Shown piece by piece: positions 18,676 to 26,548 of a stretch of DNA of 64,000 bases. Below the pieces are notes generated by a model that saw nothing but the letters and a program-made list of their open reading frames with translations, did no database searches and was not told where the DNA came from. Within the stretch, counting starts at the first letter, position 1. Every line of letters begins with the position of its first letter. The DNA lies in contig NZ_VLKE01000001.1 of the NCBI RefSeq assembly GCF_007830265.1, positions 4,340,001 through 4,404,000 on the forward strand, given 5' to 3'. This DNA comes from Micromonospora olivasterospora. Lineage in GTDB: Bacteria; Actinomycetota; Actinomycetes; Mycobacteriales; Micromonosporaceae. The translations under genes and the position numbers were made by a program.

Positions 18676-20568
18676 TCACCCGAGGGGGCGGACGTCCCAG
18701 AGCCAGACGTCGTCGACCCGCTGGGGCGGTCCGAGCAGCGCGGTCATCAGCTCCCGCAGGACCCCCTCCCTCGGGTGCGCGCCGAGCACCACCACGGACG
18801 CCCGCCAGTAGCGCAGGTCGGCCACCGCCTGCCGGCGGTTCTCCTCGGTCAGCGCGGGGAGGGTGCCGGAGTCCATGGTGGAGTAGATCAGCGTGCTGGT
18901 CGGCCGGTTCGGCGCGCCGAAGGTGCCCTCGCCGAGCTCGTTCGGGCCGATGAAGTAGCCGCCGGGGACCGGGAACTCGTGCCCCGTCAGGGCGCTCCAG
19001 CGCAGGGTGGGCAGGCCGTGCACGTTGCTGGGGATCGGCACCGGCACCAGCGTCCGGCCCTCCGGCACGTACGGCCGCCAGCCGCCGGCCGTGATGAAGT
19101 GCGGCGGCGGGTCGACGTGCTGGGCCGGCAGCGGCCGGGGAACCAGCGGCAGCACGGCGAGCGCGAGGGCCGCGTACCCGACCGGGCGCAGCCAGCGGCG
19201 GGCGGGCCCGGCGGCGCGGGCCGGCGCGATCGCCGCCTCGGGGGTGCGGGGGGCCGGCACCCGCGGCGCGCCGGTGCGGGCCAGCGCGTCCCAGGCCAGG
19301 GCGAGCAGCACGCCGACGGCGGCGGCCACCACCAGGGCCAGCCGGGTGGGCATCATCATCTCGACCAGCGGCAGGTCGTCCGGGATGTGGCTCCACGGCC
19401 CGTCGACGTCGGTCTCCACCCCGTCGAACCGCACGACCGGGCCGATCGCGGCGACGCTGAAGACCACGACGAGCACGGCCACGATCCGGGCCGCCAGCGA
19501 CCGGCGGACCAGCAGCACCAGGGCGACCAGCGCGACCAGCACCAGCGGCCAGCCGAACCAGGTGTTCTGCTCGGTCAGCCCGATGGTCTTCTCCACCGCC
19601 TCGTCGCCGGCGATCGTGTCCCGCGGGAACGTGACGAACGCCACCAGGTCCTCGCCCCAGCTGTGGAACACCCCGCCCTGCAGGCCCCGGTAGGACTGCG
19701 GGCCGTTGAACTGGAACCAGACCGGGTAGGCCGTCAGCAGCAGGGTGAGCCCGCCGCCGAGGCCGAGCGCGGCCAGGAAGCCCCGGGCGCGGGCCCAGGC
19801 CGCGCGCGGCCGCTGCGCCGCGTACGCCAGCACGACCACCAGGCAGGCCAGCGCCGTGAGCAGCAGCATCTCCTCGTTGACGAAGATCTGGTACGCCACC
19901 AGCAGCCCGAGCACGATGCCGTCGCGCCGCCAGCTCCGCTCCGGCTCGCCCAGCCGCAGCACCCGGGCCACGATCACCGGCAGCAGGTAGTTCGACACGA
20001 AGTTGGGCTGCCCGTTGGCGTGGTGGACGATGCCGGGCGCGAAGCCGAGGAACGCCCCGCCGAGGAACGCCGCCGCGCGCGAGCGCACCAGGTGCCGGGA
20101 GAGCATCCAGTACGAGGTGGCGGCGGTCGCGGTGAGGGCCCCGCCCAGGTAGAGGGCGTACGTCACCTGCGGTCCGAACAGGAGGGTCACCGGCGCGAGC
20201 GGGATGGTGGCCCCGAGCAGGGACGTGTTCGCCATCATGTTCACCCCGTCGGGGGCGTTCTGGCGGGTGGTGAACAGCGGGTTCTCCAGGTGCAGCACCG
20301 AGTACGCGCCGTGCGCGAAGAGCCACTCGAACCAGCTGTGGTCGGTCGGCAGGTGCGACGACACCCGGTGCTGGACGTCCCCCCAGTAGTTCAGGCACAC
20401 CAGGACGCCGAGGAGCACATAGGCTCCGATGGCCAGAACGTCGGCGCGGGCCGGTCGGCGCCGGGGCGGCCGCGGAGCGGGCGCCGTGTCGGGTCCGGCC
20501 GCCGTGGCCGGCGCCGCGACGGGGGCGGGATCGGAGTTCAGCGAGGGTTCATCCACCGGCAGAGCCAC
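18676..20568 (-). CDS. GT-C-like multi-membrane protein, paralog 3
   Basis: 630 residues, same plan as paralogs 1 and 2: a Pro/Ala-rich tail, about ten membrane segments starting with AIGAYVLLGVLVCLNYWGD, then a soluble C-terminal domain (PHFITAGGWRPYVPEGRT, PGGYFIGPNELGEGT, ending DDVWLWDVRPL). The first outside loop has HLPTDHSWFEWLFAH, giving the acidic residue expected for GT-C enzymes. It converges with paralog 2, with stop codons 48 bases apart. GTG 20568 is taken as a leaderless start after TACGAT. The substrate is unknown; tandem paralogs with an inverted member suggest local duplication. Confidence 0.8.
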   Translation of the reverse strand: MALPVDEPSLNSDPAPVAAPATAAGPDTAPAPRPPRRRPARADVLAIGAYVLLGVLVCLNYWGDVQHRVSSHLPTDHSWFEWLFAHGAYSVLHLENPLFTTRQNAPDGVNMMANTSLLGATIPLAPVTLLFGPQVTYALYLGGALTATAATSYWMLSRHLVRSRAAAFLGGAFLGFAPGIVHHANGQPNFVSNYLLPVIVARVLRLGEPERSWRRDGIVLGLLVAYQIFVNEEMLLLTALACLVVVLAYAAQRPRAAWARARGFLAALGLGGGLTLLLTAYPVWFQFNGPQSYRGLQGGVFHSWGEDLVAFVTFPRDTIAGDEAVEKTIGLTEQNTWFGWPLVLVALVALVLLVRRSLAARIVAVLVVVFSVAAIGPVVRFDGVETDVDGPWSHIPDDLPLVEMMMPTRLALVVAAAVGVLLALAWDALARTGAPRVPAPRTPEAAIAPARAAGPARRWLRPVGYAALALAVLPLVPRPLPAQHVDPPPHFITAGGWRPYVPEGRTLVPVPIPSNVHGLPTLRWSALTGHEFPVPGGYFIGPNELGEGTFGAPNRPTSTLIYSTMDSGTLPALTEENRRQAVADLRYWRASVVVLGAHPREGVLRELMTALLGPPQRVDDVWLWDVRPLG

Positions 20569-20576
20569 GACGCGCC

Positions 20577-20582
20577 ATCGTA
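20577..20582 (-). promoter_or_regulatory. Candidate -10 element for GT-C-like paralog 3
   Basis: Minus-strand TACGAT, eight bases before GTG 20568, with no Shine-Dalgarno between. Confidence 0.45.
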
Positions 20583-20663
20583 CAGGCGGGTGCTTGTGGA
20601 CCCGGCCGGGCCGGTGCGTCCCGCTGCCGTCCGGCCGGTCGGCAGTCCACCAGGCCGCCCCGG

Positions 20664-21265
20664 CTACCAGTTGGGCTGGGCGGGCGGCGGGGGCAGCGGC
20701 ACGTCGGGCGGCCGGATCACGTACACGATCCCGCCGCTGCCGCCCTGCCAGGCCGCCTCGAACCGGTGCCGGTCCACGGTCCGGCGGACCCCGGCGTCGT
20801 CCGGGGCGTACGGGTCGAGCACGAGCGGCACCCCGGCGGCCACGAACGCGCCCGCCTCGGCGAGCGACCGCAGCCGGGTGACGAACGCGTCCACCCCGTG
20901 CCGTGCCGCGTACGGGGTGTTGAACGCCCAGTTGCCCGCCCCGCCGAAGGCCGGGTCGTAGCAGTGCCGGGCGGCGTGCGTCACCGCCGGCCGGGGGCCG
21001 GCCGGCGTGACCCACGCGTACCGGTCGGGGGTGGGGCCGGCGCCCCAGCAGTCCAGCACCATGGCGACGCTGGTGGGGCTGCACCAGGAGTCCCCGCCGC
21101 CGCCCCAGCGGCGCTCCGGCCCGCCGTGCAGCCGCTGCGAGTACCGGGGCACGTCCAGCACGGTGCCCCAACCGGCCCGGTCCCCGGCGGCGGCGCGCGG
21201 CCCAGCTCGTACCAGCCGGTGGCCGGGGCGTCGCCGTGCCAGCCGCGCAGCTCGACCAGGATCCC
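20664..21265 (-). pseudogene. Decayed C39-like cysteine peptidase
   Basis: One frame carries LDVPRYSQRLHGG, the catalytic-Cys motif WCSPTSVAMVLDCW, GAGNWAFNTPYAARHG, FVTRLRSL and the terminal SGGIVYVI, all typical of actinobacterial peptidase_C39-like secreted proteins of about 400 residues. Three things are broken. The segment that should hold the catalytic His (a GHLMVIVGF-type stretch) is missing between AAGVPLV and LDPYAPDDAGVRR. The upstream part (ILVELRGWHGD, TGWYELG) is in another frame around 21190-21265. The signal peptide and most of the N-terminal half are absent. The family comparison is from memory. It cannot be an active peptidase. Confidence 0.7.
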
Positions 21266-21405
21266 GCAGCCGCATCCCGTGCCTGAAGGTTTTCTGCAAC
21301 GCCCGGCGTCGGTGCCCGCCGACGACGGCCCGGTCCGGCCGGGTGGGACGCTGGTTTGGCGGCCGGCACTAGGTTGTCGGGAGGTGCGGGGCGAGGAGGT
21401 CGGGT

Positions 21406-22074
21406 ATGCGGGTACTGGTGGTCGAGGACGAGCGCAACCTCGCGGACGCGATCGCGCGGGGGCTGCGCAAGCGCGGCATGGCGGTCGACGTCGCGTACGA
21501 CGGGGACACCGGCCACGAGATGGCGTTCGTCACCCGGTACGACGTGGTGGTGCTCGACCGCGACCTGCCCGGCATGCACGGCGACCAGATCTGCGCCGAG
21601 CTGGCCACCTCCGGCACCCTGACCCGGGTGCTCATGCTCACCGCCAGCGGCACGGTCGCCGACCGGGTCGAGGGGCTGCAGCTCGGCGCGGACGACTACC
21701 TGCCCAAGCCGTTCGCGTTCGACGAGCTGGTGGCCCGGGTGCAGGCGCTCGGTCGGCGGGCCACCCCGGCCGCCCCGCCGGTGCTCGCCGTCGCCGACCT
21801 GGTGCTGGATCCGGCCCGCCGGGTGGTGACCCGCGGCGGCGCGCCCGTCGACCTGACGAACAAGGAGTTCGGGGTGCTCTGCGAGCTGCTGAAGGCACGC
21901 GGGGCGGTGGTCTCCAGCGAGGAGCTGCTGGAGCGGGTCTGGGACGCCAACACCGACCCGTTCACCACGATCGTCCGGGTCACCGTGATGACCCTGCGCA
22001 GGAAGCTCGGCGACCCGCCGCTGATCGAGACGGTCGTCGGGGCGGGCTACCGCACCGCCGAGGAATCCCGATGA
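21406..22074 (+). CDS. OmpR/PhoB-type response regulator
   Basis: 222 residues. The receiver domain (1-115) has the acidic pocket E7-D8, the phospho-acceptor D51 in VVLDRDLPG, T79 and K101 in YLPKPF. A winged-helix DNA-binding domain (about 127-218) ends with VTVMTLRRKLG and VGAGYRTAEE. ATG 21406 has GAGGAGG seven bases upstream. Its stop overlaps the start of the kinase (ATGA), so the pair is translationally coupled. The signal and targets are unknown; the secreted propeller protein just downstream is a candidate target by position. Confidence 0.96.
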   Translation: MRVLVVEDERNLADAIARGLRKRGMAVDVAYDGDTGHEMAFVTRYDVVVLDRDLPGMHGDQICAELATSGTLTRVLMLTASGTVADRVEGLQLGADDYLPKPFAFDELVARVQALGRRATPAAPPVLAVADLVLDPARRVVTRGGAPVDLTNKEFGVLCELLKARGAVVSSEELLERVWDANTDPFTTIVRVTVMTLRRKLGDPPLIETVVGAGYRTAEESR

Positions 22075-23264
22075 GTGCGAGGCTGCGGCCCACGCTGCGG
22101 CTGCGGCTCACGCTGCTCAACGGGGTGCTGCTGGTGGGCGCCGGGGCGATCATGGTGCTGCTCGCCTGGCTGCTGGTGCGCGACGCGCTGCGCCCCACCG
22201 ACGAGCTGCTCCCCGGCACCACGGTGGTGCTGGCCGACGGCCGGTCCCTGGACGCCGCGACGTGGCAGCGGCAGCTCGTCGACGCGGCCTCCCGGGAACT
22301 GCTGGCCAAGGGCCTCGTGGCGCTGGCGGCGATCAGCGTCGTCGGGGTGGCCGGCGCGTACGCGGTGGCCGGGCGGGCGCTGCGCCCCCTGCACCAGGTC
22401 ACCGCGACCGCCCAGCGGCTGGGCGAGGCCACTCTCGACCAGCGGATCGGCTGGTCCGGGGCGGACGACGAGGTGGCCGAGCTGGCCAAGACGTTCGACG
22501 CCATGCTGGACCGGATCGCCGACGCGTTCGAGGCGCAGAAGCGGTTCGTCGCCAACGCCTCGCACGAGCTGCGGACGCCGCTGGCCGTGATGCGTACCGA
22601 GATCGACGTGACACTCAGCGACGACGAGGCGGACGCCGCCGAGTACCGCCGGATGGCCACCGTGGTCCGGGACGCCTCCGAGCGGGCCAACAGCCTGGTC
22701 GACGCGCTGCTGGTGCTCGCCCGCAGCGAGGCCCAGGCGGGCCGGCGGCTGGGCCGGCGCACCGAGTGCGACCTCGCCGCCGGCACCGCCAACGCCCTGT
22801 CCGCCGTGCGCCGCGAGGTGGAGCGGATCGGGCTGCGGGTGCAGACCGCGCTGGCGCCCGCCCCGGTGGTCGGCGACCCGGGCCTGCTCGACCGGCTGGC
22901 CGGCAACCTGATCGAGAACGCCGTCCGCTACAACCACCTGCAGGGCCGGATCTGGGTGCGTACCGGGTCGGACGGCCGCTCGTCCTGGCTGGTGGTCGGG
23001 AACACCGGGTTCGAGGTGAACCAGGCGGACGTGCCGGGGCTGTTCGAGCCGTTCCGGCGGGGCGGGCAGGAGCGCACCGGCGCCCGGGGGTCGGGGCTCG
23101 GGCTGTCCATCGTCCGGGCGGTCTGCGACGCGCACGGCGGCACCGTACGGGTCGTCGCCCAGCCCGGGGGTGGCCTGGAGGTCACGGTGACCCTGCCCGC
23201 CGCCGACGCGGCGCCGGCCGGGACCGCGCCGGCCCACGGCGGGCGCGGCGTGACGGACCGGTAG
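22071..23264 (+). CDS. Sensor histidine kinase
   Basis: 397 residues. Two membrane segments (about 13-37 and 80-100) flank a short outside loop of roughly 40 residues, then a HAMP domain (101-155), a HisKA dimerisation helix with phospho-acceptor H165 (NASHELRTPLAV), and an ATPase domain with the N-box (GNLIENAVRYN) and G-box (GSGLGLSIV). The small sensor loop and the classic layout match OmpR-linked kinases. It starts at ATG 22071 overlapping the regulator's stop and autophosphorylates to pass phosphate to D51 of that regulator. Confidence 0.96.
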   Translation: MSARLRPTLRLRLTLLNGVLLVGAGAIMVLLAWLLVRDALRPTDELLPGTTVVLADGRSLDAATWQRQLVDAASRELLAKGLVALAAISVVGVAGAYAVAGRALRPLHQVTATAQRLGEATLDQRIGWSGADDEVAELAKTFDAMLDRIADAFEAQKRFVANASHELRTPLAVMRTEIDVTLSDDEADAAEYRRMATVVRDASERANSLVDALLVLARSEAQAGRRLGRRTECDLAAGTANALSAVRREVERIGLRVQTALAPAPVVGDPGLLDRLAGNLIENAVRYNHLQGRIWVRTGSDGRSSWLVVGNTGFEVNQADVPGLFEPFRRGGQERTGARGSGLGLSIVRAVCDAHGGTVRVVAQPGGGLEVTVTLPAADAAPAGTAPAHGGRGVTDR

Positions 23265-23428
23265 TTCGCCGTCACGGCAGAAAGGACCGCGCCCCTGGAC
23301 GCCGGATGCTCCATGGGCGAAGGTGTGGTGGCACCACTGTGCACGACGCGCGCCCCGGGCCGGGCCGGCGGTCACGCCACCCGCGCGGGGTCGTTCCTTC
23401 TCGTCCGTATTTGCTCCGGGAGTTGCCC

Positions 23429-25969
23429 GTGACCCATCCCTCGGCCCAGGTCCGCCGCACGCTGGCGGGGCTCACCGCGGTCGCCCTGACCGCCGTCGGC
23501 CTCTCCGTCGCGACGGCGGCGCACGCCGCCCCCGACCACGCCACGGTGGTCTCCGCCGTCCCGTCCGCCGCGTCGCCGGACATCGTCGACGGCACCGTCT
23601 TCGCCATCCACGACGCCGGGGCCAAGATCATCGCGGCGGGCTCGTTCACCAAGGTCCAGAACCGCAACTCCGACGTGGACATCACCCGCAACTACGTGCT
23701 CGCCTTCGACAAGGCCACCGGCACGGTGGACACGGCGTTCGCGCCGGCCGTCGACGGCGAGGTGTACGACGTGGCCGCCGGCCCGACCGCCGGCACCGTC
23801 TACCTGGCCGGCAAGTTCAACACCGTCAACGGGGTCACCCGGCGCAAGGTGGCGGTGGTCGACGTCGCCACCGGCGCCACGGTCACCAGCTTCACCGGGC
23901 CCGCGTTCAACGGACTGGTCAACGACGTCGCCGTGGCCGGCAACCGGCTGCTCGTGGGCGGCATCTTCACCACCGCCGGAAACGCGAACCCGCGGGGCGG
24001 GCTCGCGTCGCTCAACGCCAGCACCGGCGCGCTCGACGGCTACCTCACCACCGCCCTCACCGAGAACCACAACTGGGACGGCGTCAGCGGGGCCAAGGCC
24101 GGCGTCGGCGCCGAGAAGCTGGCGGTCTCCCCGGACGGCACCCAGCTCGTGGTGATCGGCAACTTCCGCAAGGCCGACGGGGTGCTGCACGACCAGATCG
24201 TGCGGTTCGACCTCGGCGCGGCGTCGGCCACCGTGGCCGACTGGAACACCAGCCGGTACACCCCACGCTGCTCGTACTGGACGTTCGACACGTACATGCG
24301 CGACGTCGCCTTCGCGCCGGACGGCAGCTACTTCGTCGTGGTCACCACCGGCGCGGCGCACGGCGGCACGCTCTGCGACACCGCCACCCGCTGGGAGGCC
24401 GCGGCCACCGGCGACGGACAGGAGCCCACCTGGGCCAACTTCTCCGGGGGCGACACGTTCCTCTCCGTGGGGATCAGCGAGCAGGCCGTCTACGTCGGCG
24501 GCCACCTGCGCTGGGTCAACAACAGCTTCGGCTCGGACGCCGCGCAGGCCGGCGCGATCGGCCGGGCCAGCATCGCCGCCCTCGACCCGCGCAACGGCCT
24601 GCCGCTGTCCTGGAACCCGGGCCGGCACCCGCGCGGCTACGGCGTCGCCGAGCTGCTGGTGACCCCGCAGGGCCTCTGGCTCGGCTCCGACCAGTCCTGG
24701 ATCGGCAACTTCCAGTACCGCCGCGAGCGGATCGCGTTCTTCCCGCTGACCGGCGGAAAGGCCCCGCACCCGACCACCACCGCCGGCCTGCCCGGCACGG
24801 TGTACCAGGCCGGCGTGCCGGTGCCGACGAACGTGCTGTACCGGGTCAACGCGGGCGGACCGGTGGTCGCGGCCAGCGACAACGGGCCCGACTGGAGCGC
24901 CGACGACGGCGGCAACCCCAGCCCGTACCACAACACGGGTAGCAGCGTCGCCGGGTTCGCCCCGGTCGGCAGCCTGGACGGCACCGTACCGGCCGGAACC
25001 CCGGCCGCGCTGTACAGCGACGAGCGGTACGACGGCGCAGGCGGCCCCGAGATGGAGTGGGACTTCCCGGTTCCCGCGGGCACCGAGGTCGAGGTCCGCC
25101 TCTACCTGGCCAACCGGTACGACGGCACGGCCGCCCCCGGCTCCCGCGTGTTCGACGTGACGCTGGACGGCACGCTGGTGCTCGACAACCTCGACCTGTC
25201 CGGGAGCGTCGGCCACAACGTCGGCGCGATGCGGTCGTACACGATCGTCAGCGACGGCACGGTCGACATCGATTTCGGGCACGTCGTGGAGAACCCGCTC
25301 GTCAACGCGATCGAGATCGTCAAGACCGGCCCGCCGCCGGGCGGCACCGGCGACGAGGTGCAGGCCCGGTCGTACGACGGGGCTGGCGCGGTCGGCGCGG
25401 CGACCACGGTGGCCAACCCGGACGCCACCGCCTGGTCCACGGCCAAGGGGGCGTTCTGGGTCGGCGGCACCCTGTTCTACGGGATGAACGGGGCGCTGTG
25501 GCGGCGCACCTTCGACGGGTCCGCGTTCGGCGCGCCGAGCCTCGTCGACCCGTACCACGACGCGTACTGGGACACGGTGGTGACGGACTCCGGCCCGCAG
25601 GGGCAGACGTACGTCGGCTCGACCGTCAACTTCTACCCGGAGATCCCCAACGTGACCGGCATGTTCTACACCGCCGGCCGGCTCTACTACACCCTGTCCG
25701 GTCAGGGCGGCCTGTTCTGGCGCTGGTTCACCCCGGACAGCGGCGCGGTCGGCGCCGAGCGGTTCACCGTCGCGGGGGTCACCGGCTTCGCCGACAGCGG
25801 GGGGATCCTCCTCGCCGGCGGCACTCTGTACCGGGTCAGCCGCTCGACCGGGGCGCTCGCCTCGACCGCCTGGGCCGGCGGCGCGCCCACCGGCGCGTTC
25901 ACCACGGTCAGCGGTCCCGCCGTGGACGGGGTGGACTGGCGGGCGAAGGCGGTCTTCGTCGGCCCGTGA
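23429..25969 (+). CDS. Secreted beta-propeller protein with malectin-like domain
   Basis: 846 residues from GTG 23429 (GGGAG six bases upstream). A Sec signal peptide ends at about AHA(33). Residues 40-420 hold repeated blades of the delta-60/DUF5122 type (AGSFTKVQNRN, LAGKFNTVNGVTRRKVAVVD, VGGIFTTAGNANPRGGLASLN, VGGHLRWVNN). A malectin-like carbohydrate-binding domain follows (about 470-635: VLYRVNAGGP, LYSDERYDGAGGP, LYLANRYDGTAAPGSRVFDV, VENPLVNAIEI). The last 200 residues form further propeller-like repeats. No catalytic motif was seen, so a surface or secreted glycan-binding role is the best guess. Confidence 0.87.
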   Translation: MTHPSAQVRRTLAGLTAVALTAVGLSVATAAHAAPDHATVVSAVPSAASPDIVDGTVFAIHDAGAKIIAAGSFTKVQNRNSDVDITRNYVLAFDKATGTVDTAFAPAVDGEVYDVAAGPTAGTVYLAGKFNTVNGVTRRKVAVVDVATGATVTSFTGPAFNGLVNDVAVAGNRLLVGGIFTTAGNANPRGGLASLNASTGALDGYLTTALTENHNWDGVSGAKAGVGAEKLAVSPDGTQLVVIGNFRKADGVLHDQIVRFDLGAASATVADWNTSRYTPRCSYWTFDTYMRDVAFAPDGSYFVVVTTGAAHGGTLCDTATRWEAAATGDGQEPTWANFSGGDTFLSVGISEQAVYVGGHLRWVNNSFGSDAAQAGAIGRASIAALDPRNGLPLSWNPGRHPRGYGVAELLVTPQGLWLGSDQSWIGNFQYRRERIAFFPLTGGKAPHPTTTAGLPGTVYQAGVPVPTNVLYRVNAGGPVVAASDNGPDWSADDGGNPSPYHNTGSSVAGFAPVGSLDGTVPAGTPAALYSDERYDGAGGPEMEWDFPVPAGTEVEVRLYLANRYDGTAAPGSRVFDVTLDGTLVLDNLDLSGSVGHNVGAMRSYTIVSDGTVDIDFGHVVENPLVNAIEIVKTGPPPGGTGDEVQARSYDGAGAVGAATTVANPDATAWSTAKGAFWVGGTLFYGMNGALWRRTFDGSAFGAPSLVDPYHDAYWDTVVTDSGPQGQTYVGSTVNFYPEIPNVTGMFYTAGRLYYTLSGQGGLFWRWFTPDSGAVGAERFTVAGVTGFADSGGILLAGGTLYRVSRSTGALASTAWAGGAPTGAFTTVSGPAVDGVDWRAKAVFVGP

Positions 25970-26144
25970 CGCCCCGCCCGCACGTCCCGGCCCGGTCCCG
26001 CGTCCGCGCGGGCCGGGCCGGCTCCGTTGTGGCGCCCGCGCCGGGCCGGCACTCTTCCGGGTACGCCGGAGAAGCCATTGCCGGGCCGCCGGCGGCCTGA
26101 CATGATCGCCGCGCGTCAGCCCGGCGACCGGAGGGAGGCAGCCC

Positions 26145-26432
26145 GACGACCTCCCCGGCGACCCCGAGGCGATGCTGCTCCCGCCCGGCGGGGCGGCGGT
26201 GCTGTTCCTCCAGGTGCCCGAGGGCAAGACGGTGAAGAACCGCGTCCACCTGTGCCTGGAGCCGGCCGACCGGAACCGGGACGCCGAGGTGGAGCGGCTG
26301 CTCGCGCTCGGCGCCACCGAGGTCGCCGACCACCGGCGGCCGGACGGCACCGGCTGGGTGGTGCTCGCCGACCCGGAGGGCAACGAGTTCTGCGTGCTGC
26401 GCAGCGCCGCCGAGCGCGCCGCGACGCCATAG
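26145..26432 (+). pseudogene. N-terminally truncated VOC/glyoxalase-like gene
   Basis: The frame DDLPGDPEAM continuing through LFLQVPEGKTVKNRVHLCLEP, LLALGATEVADHR and VVLADPEGNEFCVL is the second part of a small VOC-fold protein of the kind usually about 120-130 residues long. The first third (the first beta-alpha-beta-beta-beta unit start) is missing, and a stop in the same frame lies at 26103. Only ATG 26172 could start it, giving 86 residues without a full metal site. It is read as a remnant; a short functional protein is less likely. Confidence 0.6.
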
Positions 26433-26504
26433 GTCGCCGCGCAGATTCCCGGAGAGTGTGACTGTCCGACGCGGAACAGCCACCCTTTCCGGGAAGTGGC
26501 CGCG

Positions 26505-26535
26505 CCCGTCCGCCGCCGGCCCGGCGGCGGACGGG
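26505..26535 (-). terminator. Terminator hairpin after the fadB-like gene
   Basis: Perfect 15-base inverted repeat (CCCGTCCGCCGCCGG and its complement) around a single central base, ending 13 bases downstream of the minus-strand stop at 26549. Confidence 0.75.
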
Positions 26536-26548
26536 GAAGCGGGGAGGG

